DNA of 5,721 nucleotides, taken from Actinomycetota bacterium. GTDB taxonomy: Bacteria > Actinomycetota > Actinomycetes > Actinomycetales > Microbacteriaceae. This document shows positions 1 to 5,721 of the stretch, piece after piece (the first letter of the stretch is position 1; every line of letters begins with the position of its first letter). Both the position numbers and the translations under genes were made by a program. The stretch spans positions 1 through 5,721 of the forward strand of contig RFNI01000099.1 of the NCBI GenBank assembly GCA_009927245.1, written 5' to 3'. The notes under the pieces were generated by a model, which saw nothing but the letters and a program-made list of their open reading frames with translations, did not search any database and was not told the DNA's origin.

Positions 1-7
1 TACGAAT

Positions 8-46
8 AAGCCCTGTTCCCCCCTAATCGGGAACAGAGCTTTTCTT
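8..46 (+). terminator. Rho-independent terminator of an upstream gene outside the window
   Basis: An 8-bp perfect stem (CTGTTCCC at 13-20 with GGGAACAG at 29-36) closes an 8-base loop. The outer arms AAGC (8-11) and GCTT (38-41) also pair across one C-A mismatch, giving about 12 pairs. A T-rich tract (TTTTCTT, 40-46) follows on the + strand, while the opposite side lacks a good T tract, so it most likely ends transcription running left to right. The gene it serves lies to the left of the window. It separates that gene from the surface-protein genes that follow. Confidence 0.85.
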
Positions 47-120
47 GTTACCTATTGGTAACCGACTTCCTGTATCCATATGGGGATATTTCGTGTAGTT
101 TGGCTCTAGTACCTGTACAC
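47..120 (+). promoter_or_regulatory. Leader region expected to hold the promoter of the surface-protein genes
   Basis: This gap between the upstream terminator and the first gene must hold the promoter if the operon has its own. No strong sigma-70 pair is visible. TTGGTA (55-60) is a passable -35 box but lacks a good -10 at 16-18 bases. GATATT (85-90) and TAGTTT (96-101) are weak -10 candidates without matching -35 boxes. An 8-bp palindrome CCATATGG lies at 76-83 and could be an operator or chance. Promoter assignment here is inference from position. Confidence 0.3.
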
Positions 121-125
121 GGAGG
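121..125 (+). promoter_or_regulatory. Shine-Dalgarno sequence GGAGG for the first gene
   Basis: GGAGG ends five bases before the ATG at 131. This near-ideal match and spacing fix the start of the first gene, and the signal peptide that begins there agrees with the choice. Confidence 0.8.
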
Positions 126-130
126 CTCGC

Positions 131-1456
131 ATGCTTAGATTCAAGCGCCAACTTTTTAGTGCCCTAACAATTCTGGCAATAGTAGCGGGGGGGGGGCTTG
201 CTAATCAGCAAGCGATAGCCAGTACAGATTGCATAACCTGGGACGTTGATGAAAACGGAGAGTTTGTCTGCACCGAGTGGGCCAATACTGATCCAGACCC
301 AGATCCAAATCTTTTACCTGCTCCAACTGGTCTTAATGTAGTAACACGAACAAGCTCGAGCGTGAAGCTCGCATGGGATGACTACGACGGTGCTACAGGC
401 TGGGTTGTTGAAATCAGCACAGACAACGCTGAAACCTGGAAAGAACTTGTAATTCAAAACCCAGCTGCGAACTTAGCAACCAGCCTCACTGGCCTAAAGA
501 CAGCAAGTGCGATGTGGATTCGCGTAGCCGCGCTAACACCAGGAAGAACAGCATTCGGAGATTCAGAGTTTGTAACAACTAAAGGCGCTAAACCGGTTCG
601 CGTCACCGTTGTTGACTCAAAAGGTAAACCAGTCAAGGGCGGGAAGATTACTTGGCGAATGGTTGATAACTCAGCTTGGTCTTCAAGAACATACGGACTA
701 ACTGACGATGGTGTTAATGACTTCCCTAGCGCACCGGCTGGTCAAGTAGATGTGACTCTAAAAGACGCGATCACTGCAGATGGTGCTTTAGTGTCTGGTT
801 CTTGGAGAACAACATTAGGTTTTGACAAAACAGTATTAGAGCTTCCTGAAACCGAACCGAGCAAGCACACTGTCCGCGTGGTTCTGCCTAATGGTCTGCC
901 TGTTATTGGTGCTGAAGTTTCAATCCCAGAACCAACTCCGATCTACGGTGGAAACATTTGCCTAGAAACGAAAACCATTAAGGTCTGGATCAACGACAGT
1001 TACATCGACGATTGGGGAGACTACGTAACTGATGGGCACTACGAAGACCAAGAACTTTGCCAGAAGTGGGGCAAAGAAGTTCTAGGTTACGAGGGTGGAA
1101 CAAATATTGAATCCACTCAAGTTGTAAATGGATTCACATTTGTTTCTAATGTTGGTCCATACACAGGCAAGACAGACATCAACGGAAATTTTGTTGTCTC
1201 TGGGTTCTTCTCTGAAGATCCAGAAGCAACCGTCACCTATGACGACACAATCATTACGCAGCAGCAAATTGTTCCAATAACTAGCATTGCTACAAGAGTT
1301 GAGCTTGACTACATTCCATGGGTCGGAGTTCAATCTTCTGCGATCACTGCAAACCCAAACCAACTTGTCCCTGTTGAAATAAACATTAACGAGGCTGACA
1401 TTGGCTCTGCAGCGTTCCGCCCAGCTGCAGTGAAGCCAAGAGTGAAGGTAACTTAG
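131..1456 (+). CDS. Secreted FN3 / carboxypeptidase-regulatory-like domain protein, C-terminus cut by a frameshift
   Basis: Probable exported surface or extracellular protein of 441 residues; no enzymatic motif is visible and the function is unknown. The start is set by GGAGG five bases upstream. Residues 1-30 form a signal peptide: basic N-region with R3, K5 and R6, hydrophobic core 8-24, A-I-A cleavage site at 28-30. Residues 34-47 hold two cysteines around a DxDxNGxF loop (38-45), followed by a DPDPDP linker. An FN3 domain spans about 63-151 (W82, Y85, L119-G121-L122). Two carboxypeptidase-regulatory-like beta domains follow: about 154-240 (V-x-DSKGKPVKGG near 161-171) and about 244-390 (TDINGNF at 348-354). 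The latter carries an aromatic and acidic insertion between C277 and C310. Residues from about 400 begin a Big_1/invasin-like Ig fold that stops halfway. The other half is encoded in another frame directly downstream, so the gene looks frameshifted; the intact product would have 591 residues. A run of ten G lies in codons 19-22. Confidence 0.88.
   Translation: MLRFKRQLFSALTILAIVAGGGLANQQAIASTDCITWDVDENGEFVCTEWANTDPDPDPNLLPAPTGLNVVTRTSSSVKLAWDDYDGATGWVVEISTDNAETWKELVIQNPAANLATSLTGLKTASAMWIRVAALTPGRTAFGDSEFVTTKGAKPVRVTVVDSKGKPVKGGKITWRMVDNSAWSSRTYGLTDDGVNDFPSAPAGQVDVTLKDAITADGALVSGSWRTTLGFDKTVLELPETEPSKHTVRVVLPNGLPVIGAEVSIPEPTPIYGGNICLETKTIKVWINDSYIDDWGDYVTDGHYEDQELCQKWGKEVLGYEGGTNIESTQVVNGFTFVSNVGPYTGKTDINGNFVVSGFFSEDPEATVTYDDTIITQQQIVPITSIATRVELDYIPWVGVQSSAITANPNQLVPVEININEADIGSAAFRPAAVKPRVKVT
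187..196 (+). repeat. G10 homopolymer within the signal-peptide codons
   Basis: Ten consecutive G encode the last base of Ala19 and Gly20-Gly22 of the signal-peptide hydrophobic segment. With ten G the reading frame is open. With eleven G the frame reads A-C-stop straight after the tract. With nine G it stops eight codons after the tract region, at the TAG in GCGATAGCC. Mononucleotide tracts of this length are prone to slippage and are the usual basis of phase-variable surface proteins. Whether it varies here cannot be seen from one sequence. Confidence 0.9.
196..213 (+). other. Small perfect hairpin abutting the G10 tract
   Basis: GCTTGCT (196-202) pairs perfectly with AGCAAGC (207-213) around the loop AATC, a 7-bp stem whose first base is the last G of the tract. 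It has no T tract and lies in coding sequence, so it is not a terminator. It could promote polymerase pausing or slippage at the G run, or be chance. Confidence 0.5.
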
Positions 1457-1458
1457 TT
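1450..1458 (+). other. Frame break (probable one-base deletion) between the two halves of one gene
   Basis: The upstream frame reads V-T then TAG. Changing ACTTAG to ACTTTAG gives V-T-L-V-A-P-K-G-R and runs straight into the downstream frame, so loss of one T from a three-T run explains the break in a single step. The two frames encode complementary halves of one Ig-like beta domain. The site is not a recognisable X-XXY-YYZ slippery heptamer, so programmed frameshifting is unlikely. A true mutation and a sequencing or assembly error cannot be told apart here. Confidence 0.75.
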
Positions 1459-1476
1459 GCACCTAAGGGGCGCCAG

Positions 1477-1905
1477 TTGGTAAATGTAAGCAGACTCACT
1501 GGATACACCAACTCAAAGGGAAAGCTAACCCTCAAGGTTTGTGCTACCAAGTCGGGAATCTACACGATCAAGTCAGCCGGTGCAGCCTCCGTTAAGACCG
1601 TGCGCATGCAAGTAAAGAACTCAGCACCGATGCCTGTTACATCAGTAACCGGTAAGTCTTTGAGCTTAGGTCAAGCGAAGCTGACCTGGGGAGTCCCACT
1701 GTTTGATGGGAAGCTCCCAATCAAGACATACACAATCACTGCAAAAGCAGCAGGAAAGAAAACAGTAACTAAGACAGTCAAGGCTGTAATTAGAAATGTC
1801 ACGCTATCGGGTCTCGCTAACGCAACCAACTACACAATCTCAATCATCGCTACAAACGCTAAGGGATCTTCAGATCCTGTAGTAGTCAAAGTCCCAGTCG
1901 CCTAA
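1477..1905 (+). CDS. C-terminal part of the frameshifted secreted protein: Ig-like half domain plus FN3 domain
   Basis: This open frame of 142 residues from a TTG has no signal peptide and begins inside a beta domain. The frame is in fact open from 1399 and makes sense from about 1453 (L-V-A-P-K-G-R-Q). Residues 1-48 are the second half of a Big_1/invasin-like Ig domain (Y-T-N-S-K-G-K-L-T-L-K-V, then S-G-I-Y-T-I). Residues 51-142 are an FN3 domain (W at 69, L-S-G-L-A-N-A-T-N-Y near the end). It is best read as the 3' part of the preceding gene, separated by a one-base frame break, not as an independent gene. AAGGGG at 1465-1470 lies six bases before the TTG and could allow internal initiation. 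That product would stay in the cytoplasm as a domain fragment. It ends 20 bases before the next gene. Confidence 0.75.
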   Translation: MVNVSRLTGYTNSKGKLTLKVCATKSGIYTIKSAGAASVKTVRMQVKNSAPMPVTSVTGKSLSLGQAKLTWGVPLFDGKLPIKTYTITAKAAGKKTVTKTVKAVIRNVTLSGLANATNYTISIIATNAKGSSDPVVVKVPVA

Positions 1906-1925
1906 AGCAAACTAAGAAAGACACC

Positions 1926-4900
1926 ATGCGTATCAAGAAGATATCTCAGACACTACTTGCCACATTTGCACTTCTGGCAGGTGGACTACCAGTGTTACTG
2001 TCAGCAGCACCTGCAAGCGCAGCAACATCGATACCTAACCTCCCTGCTAGGTGGCAGAGCATTAGCTCACCAGGTTCAGGTACAACGTGTGCACTAGCCA
2101 CCAATGGCACCATTTGGTGTTGGGGTAAAGCTGAAGGTACACGAGGTGTGGCCTGGGACTCATCTAAAGGGGATCCAGTAGCTGGAACTGCAATTGGGCC
2201 AACTCAAGTTGGAACTGCCACTAACTGGGTGGCTGTTGAAGTTGGTGCAGTTCACGCTTGTGCAAAAAACTCATTAAGTGAGCTCTGGTGTTGGGGAGCA
2301 AATGCTAACGGGCAGCTCGGGACTGGAAATACCTCTGACAGCAAAATTCCTGTAAAAGTTAAGTCTCCAAGCAATAAGCCTTGGTATTCATTTAGCCTCG
2401 GTTATGCCCAAACTTGTGGTGTTCAGGCAACCGGTATTTGGTGCTGGGGAAACAATAGTTATAGAGACATACTCCCCGATTCCTCAGGGGACGGAGTCGT
2501 CTCACTTCCGAGGTTTTACTCTGGATCAGATGTAGTTGTTGACACCTCTACAGAAATACAAATTGGACTCATTACAGTCGTTAAGACCGGTAGCCGCATA
2601 TGGGTCGCAAATATTGCTAGTTTCTCAAGTGAATATGGAACTGGCTTTAGCGAAGTTGTAGCCCCATCTGGAAAATCATGGACTGGAATGTCAGTGAGGC
2701 AAAATGTGGTCACTATGGCTAGGCCCGGGAGTGTTTACGAACGGTCCACTTTTCTTGTTGCATTCTGTGGAACCTTGTCGGACGGAAGCGCGAGATGCTT
2801 CAATTCTTATACGAAAACCCCCATTATCCTTGGCGCAGATAAAGACATTGTGTCCATAAACATTAGGCAAGCCACGCCAAGAGATCCAATATGTGCGCTT
2901 AGAAACGTCTCTGGTGTAGACACCATTTCCTGCTATAGCTTCTATGGAACTTACAACAGCGGTTCGAGATACGTCTTTAGAGATTGCTACGCAGGTATAG
3001 AAATTAACTACTCCAATTTCCAGAACTCAACTACTTATCCAGTTGCTTTTCTCGATAACTGCACCGGCAAAATTTTGTACTGGACTGGTACCACTTCCCC
3101 AGCTATGCGGTTAGATATCGATTCTGTACCAGCAGTAAAAATCAAATCAATCGAAGGTAACTTCTTTCAGGGGTCTGTAACTGGCGAAAGTTCTTATAGT
3201 CTGTGGGGCCGAATCTATCTCCTTACATCGGACGGCCGACTGTTTGTTATGGGCGATGGTAAATATGGGGAAAGACAAGACGGGCTTCAGAATGACGTTG
3301 TAACGGACACGTGGGCTGCTGCTCTAACCCAATCTCCATCTATCTCTCGTGCGGACCGATCACTAATTCCAAAAACAGGCGGAGCATCTGTAACTTTGAG
3401 CGGTTCATTCCTAGTCGGCGTAACTGGAGTAACAGTTGGAGACAGCACAGTTTCTACTTGGGCCGAAAGCCCTGACGGCACTAGTCTCTCATTCACAAGC
3501 CCTAGCTCATCCACAGGCGGCACAGTAAACATAAGTGTTACAACCAGTGCTGGGACTGCAATTCTGAACAGCTCAATCTCTTTTGGTGATTCTCCAGGTG
3601 CTCCTGTCATTTCGGGATTGAGCCCAACTGATGGGGCAGTTACAGTCGGCTGGTCTTCGCCTGCTAGTTCGGGCACAAGTGCAATTTCTAGTTATGTCGT
3701 GAACATCACACCTGGGAATGCCTCATGTACCTGGACAGTCGGCCCTCTAAACTGCACTGTTTCAGGCTTGACTAACGGAACTACTTATCGTGCGACTGTG
3801 CGCGCGTATAGTGCCGTTGGCCCTGGATTGGTGAGCGCTAACTCGGCCGCATTCGTCCCTTACAAAGCTCCTAGTGCACCACCAATTGTTTCAATTGCTC
3901 CAGGAGATGGCCAGATAACTGTCACTTGGTCTGCGGCAGCAAACAATGGATCTGCGATCACTCGTTACGACGTGGAGGCACAACCTGGTGGTAACTCCTG
4001 TTCGACTACTGGTACTGGCACATCATGCACTATCTCCCCTTTGCCAAATGGAACCCCACACTCAATCTCTGTTTATGCAACCAATGATGCAGGTGGTGGT
4101 GAGGTCGCGACTTCTGAAACTTTAATTACACCTAGAACACTGGCTGGAGCGCCAACAAACGTTGCTATATCCCCTGGAGATAAACAGCTAGGTGTTAGTT
4201 GGCGAGCACCAAGCAGTAATGGTGGTTCTGCTGTTACCTCATATACAGTCACTGCTCAACCTGGAAGTGTTACCTGCACTGCTATCGCACCTTCTACTAC
4301 TTGTAACTTGCTTGGTTTGAGTAACGGAAGCGTCTACAGCGTCACAGTTGTTGCTACTAACCCAGCGGGTGATTCTGTTGCAAGCACTACAGTTACTGGA
4401 TCCCCTGTAACAATTCCTGGTAAGCCAACAATTAGCGCAACTGAACCTGGCTCAAACAGTGTGCTAGTTAGGTGGCGTGCACCTTCAGCTACTGGTGGTG
4501 CTTCTGTAACTAGTTACACAGTTGTCGCGTCTCCTGGCGGTAACTCATGTACTACTACTGGTGCGGTTTTGTTCTGTACTGTAACAGGTTTGGATAACGG
4601 AACTACCTATGCGTTTACCGTTACAGCAACTAACACGGCAGGTACTGGTTCCGCATCAGCGTCCTATAACGGTGTGCCAGCAACTATTGCTAGTCCACCT
4701 CGAAGTGTGACTGTCTCGCCAGTCAACTCAGGAATTACTGCAAGCTGGGCTGCGCCTTCGTACGATGGTGGAACCGCGATCACCGGTTATGTAGCAACTG
4801 TTAGATCAACAGGTGATACTTGTACAACAAACGCATCAACAAAGACTTGTACATTTAGCGGTCTTGTTAATGGTTCGACCTATGTTGTAGATGTTGTTGC

Positions 4901-5721
4901 TACAAACAACGCTGGAAGTTCTGAAGCAGCTTCTTCATCAAACGTGACTCCTAGAACTGTGCCATCAAAGCCAGTACAAGTAACACTGACCCCTGGTGCT
5001 TCAACCATAAGAGTTAGTTGGGCTGCTCCGCTTTCAGACGGTGGTTCATCCATTACTTCTTATCTTGCAACCGCAACACCGGGTTCTGGGCTGACTTGTA
5101 CTAGCACCGGAACTTACTGTGACTTCTTGAGCCTAACCCCGGGCACAAATTACAGCGTCACTGTTGTTGCAGTTAATGCTGCTGGTACTGGGTCATCAAG
5201 CACAAGTATTTCCGCTATGCCATTTACAAATCCAGGGGCACCTAACTCCGTTGGTGCGACTGCAGATGATGGACAGGTTTTGGTTACTTGGGCTGCTCCA
5301 ACCTCAAACGGTGGATCGGACATCACGGGTTATGTTGCAACCGCAACCCAAAGCACCAACATATTCACATGTACAGCACCTTCAACGGCAACAAGCTGCT
5401 TGATTAAGGGTCTTACTAACGGTTCTAAATACTCCATTAAGGTTTCCGCTTCTAACGGAGCTGGAGCAGGTCCTGAATCTACAGTTGCAACACCTGTGAC
5501 TCCTAGAGGAATCCCGAACGCTCCGACTCTAGTTTCAGTCGATCCACAGAACCAAAGTTTGGTTGTGAAGTGGCGTGCAATTACTACAAGCGCCGATAAC
5601 AACGGAGCTGCGATTAGTAAGTACATCGCTAAGGCCATGCCTTCAGGTCAAACCTGTCAGGTAGATGGGTTTACAACCGCTGGTAATGGTTCAACGGTTG
5701 CTAATACGACCTGTACCATCA
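1926..5721 (+). CDS. Giant secreted RCC1 / IPT-TIG / multi-FN3 surface protein, 3' end outside the window
   Basis: The frame is open for 1265 codons from ATG 1926 to the window edge, so the protein is partial at its C-terminus. Residues 1-33 are a signal peptide (R2, K4 and K5, hydrophobic core 10-26, cleavage after A-S-A or A-S-A-A near 32-33). Residues 43 to about 470 are RCC1-type beta-propeller blades, canonical at first (WCWG at 64-67, 121-124 and 172-175; NANGQLGTG at 126-134) and degenerate later. Residues about 480-555 are an IPT/TIG domain. From 557 come seven complete FN3 domains and part of an eighth, each about 90-94 residues with a cysteine pair. No catalytic motif is seen; adhesion or binding is an inference from domain type. 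The ribosome site is weak (AAGAAAG, 1914-1920), and the start lies 20 bases after the previous stop, suggesting co-transcription. Sorting signals, if any, lie beyond the window. Confidence 0.93.
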   Translation, partial: MRIKKISQTLLATFALLAGGLPVLLSAAPASAATSIPNLPARWQSISSPGSGTTCALATNGTIWCWGKAEGTRGVAWDSSKGDPVAGTAIGPTQVGTATNWVAVEVGAVHACAKNSLSELWCWGANANGQLGTGNTSDSKIPVKVKSPSNKPWYSFSLGYAQTCGVQATGIWCWGNNSYRDILPDSSGDGVVSLPRFYSGSDVVVDTSTEIQIGLITVVKTGSRIWVANIASFSSEYGTGFSEVVAPSGKSWTGMSVRQNVVTMARPGSVYERSTFLVAFCGTLSDGSARCFNSYTKTPIILGADKDIVSINIRQATPRDPICALRNVSGVDTISCYSFYGTYNSGSRYVFRDCYAGIEINYSNFQNSTTYPVAFLDNCTGKILYWTGTTSPAMRLDIDSVPAVKIKSIEGNFFQGSVTGESSYSLWGRIYLLTSDGRLFVMGDGKYGERQDGLQNDVVTDTWAAALTQSPSISRADRSLIPKTGGASVTLSGSFLVGVTGVTVGDSTVSTWAESPDGTSLSFTSPSSSTGGTVNISVTTSAGTAILNSSISFGDSPGAPVISGLSPTDGAVTVGWSSPASSGTSAISSYVVNITPGNASCTWTVGPLNCTVSGLTNGTTYRATVRAYSAVGPGLVSANSAAFVPYKAPSAPPIVSIAPGDGQITVTWSAAANNGSAITRYDVEAQPGGNSCSTTGTGTSCTISPLPNGTPHSISVYATNDAGGGEVATSETLITPRTLAGAPTNVAISPGDKQLGVSWRAPSSNGGSAVTSYTVTAQPGSVTCTAIAPSTTCNLLGLSNGSVYSVTVVATNPAGDSVASTTVTGSPVTIPGKPTISATEPGSNSVLVRWRAPSATGGASVTSYTVVASPGGNSCTTTGAVLFCTVTGLDNGTTYAFTVTATNTAGTGSASASYNGVPATIASPPRSVTVSPVNSGITASWAAPSYDGGTAITGYVATVRSTGDTCTTNASTKTCTFSGLVNGSTYVVDVVATNNAGSSEAASSSNVTPRTVPSKPVQVTLTPGASTIRVSWAAPLSDGGSSITSYLATATPGSGLTCTSTGTYCDFLSLTPGTNYSVTVVAVNAAGTGSSSTSISAMPFTNPGAPNSVGATADDGQVLVTWAAPTSNGGSDITGYVATATQSTNIFTCTAPSTATSCLIKGLTNGSKYSIKVSASNGAGAGPESTVATPVTPRGIPNAPTLVSVDPQNQSLVVKWRAITTSADNNGAAISKYIAKAMPSGQTCQVDGFTTAGNGSTVANTTCTI
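2052..3335 (+). other. RCC1-type beta-propeller region of the giant protein
   Basis: Blade-like units begin near residues 43, 101, 153, 202, 252, 308, 358 and 406. The first three match the bacterial extracellular RCC1 pattern: a W or aromatic start, a cysteine, a short turn, then W-C-W-G. Cysteine pairs are C55/C65, C112/C122, C164/C173, C281/C291 and C323/C336, likely disulfides across the hairpin. The unit from 202 and the one from 406 lack the pair, and WCWG is replaced by R-C-F-N, S-C-Y-S or V-M-G-D. Blade count (seven or eight) is uncertain because of this divergence. Confidence 0.75.
3363..3590 (+). other. IPT/TIG (Ig-like) domain between the propeller and the FN3 array
   Basis: Residues about 480-555 read P-K-T-G-G-A-S-V-T-L-S-G-S-F, then V-T-V-G-D, then L-S-F-T-S-P, then V-N-I-S-V-T-T-S-A-G. 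This order of strands and the S-x-P / V-x-T-x-x-G ending fit the IPT/TIG family, which often joins domains in bacterial surface proteins. The assignment is by pattern alone. Confidence 0.7.
3594..5721 (+). repeat. Tandem array of FN3-coding repeats (seven complete, one partial)
   Basis: Units begin at 3594, 3870, 4146, 4416, 4692, 4962, 5232 and 5514, so the period is 270-282 bases. Shared protein landmarks are P-x-x-P at the start, V-x-W near residue 18-20, a G-G-S/A-x-I-T-x-Y turn, a cysteine pair, L-x-N-G-T/S-x-Y, and V-x-A-x-N-x-A-G near the end. DNA divergence between units is high, so this is an old array kept by protein-level selection. The array may continue past the window. Confidence 0.88.

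Noticed and set aside
454..636. Minus-strand open frame of 60 codons
   Set aside because: It lies inside the clear FN3/beta-domain coding region on the + strand, has no recognisable domain and is best explained as a shadow frame.
1447..1456. Programmed -1 ribosomal frameshift at the frame break
   Set aside because: There is no slippery heptamer, and re-pairing of the ACT codon one base back is poor. A one-base deletion in a T run is the simpler explanation.
1082..1462. Minus-strand open frame of 126 codons
   Set aside because: It overlaps the 3' half of the first gene. Its product is Cys/Asn/Trp rich with no domain pattern, and the + strand frame has clear beta-domain motifs.
1863..1878. 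GGATC-TTCA-GATCC inverted repeat near the end of the split gene, considered as a terminator
   Set aside because: The stem is only 5-6 bp, has no T tract after it and codes for G-S-S-D-P of the FN3 domain, so it is probably chance.
2516..2713. Minus-strand open frame of 65 codons
   Set aside because: It is antisense to the RCC1 region of the giant protein, and no supporting motif or ribosome site was seen.
3287..3676. Minus-strand open frame of 129 codons
   Set aside because: It is antisense to the end of the propeller, the TIG domain and the first FN3 repeat. It is Pro/Val/Thr rich, as expected from complementing Gly/Thr/Ser-rich beta repeats.
5164..5403. Plus-strand open frame of 79 codons, Leu/Gln rich
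   Set aside because: It is an out-of-frame reading of FN3 repeats 6 and 7, with low-complexity composition and no ribosome site.
5330..5638. Minus-strand open frame of 102 codons with a hydrophobic start
   Set aside because: It is antisense to FN3 repeats 7 and 8. The hydrophobic stretch arises from complementing Ala/Thr/Ser/Asn codons.
3594..5721. The periodic region considered as a DNA-level tandem repeat or CRISPR-like array
   Set aside because: The period is about 270-282 bases with high DNA divergence and conserved protein motifs, so it is an FN3 domain array and not a CRISPR or satellite.

Overview
The window looks like part of a bacterial chromosome carrying a locus for large secreted or cell-surface proteins. 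Codon use is mixed and base composition is moderate. The fibronectin type III (FN3) repeats with paired cysteines, the extracellular RCC1 repeats with cysteine pairs, and the signal peptides resemble what I know from small-genome planktonic Actinomycetota (freshwater acI/Nanopelagicales or Luna-type lineages). That placement is an inference from protein style, because no marker gene is present.

Layout, all on the + strand. Bases 8-46 form a rho-independent terminator for a gene lying to the left of the window. Bases 47-130 are a short leader with a clear Shine-Dalgarno sequence. Bases 131-1456 encode a 441-residue exported protein: signal peptide, FN3 domain, two carboxypeptidase-regulatory-like beta domains, and the first half of a bacterial Ig-like domain. 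Its frame closes at 1454-1456, but the missing half of the Ig-like domain plus a final FN3 domain continue at once in another frame to 1905. Restoring one T in the run at 1453-1454 would join the two into a single 591-residue protein. Twenty bases later, at 1926, a very large exported protein starts and is still open after 1265 codons at the window edge: signal peptide, RCC1-type beta-propeller, IPT/TIG domain, then seven complete FN3 domains and part of an eighth.

I see no terminator between the genes, so they are probably co-transcribed as a surface-protein operon. A role in adhesion or surface binding is plausible from the domain types, but the sequence shows no ligand. No RNA gene, mobile element, CRISPR array or enzyme-coding gene was found, and coding sequence covers nearly the whole window.

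The most notable feature is an uninterrupted run of ten G inside the signal-peptide codons of the first gene (187-196), abutting a small perfect hairpin. Gain or loss of one G would end translation within eight codons, so the gene has the layout of an on/off phase-variable (contingency) locus. The second notable feature is the single-base frame break at about 1453. Both are also places where sequencing or assembly errors arise, so read-level confirmation matters.
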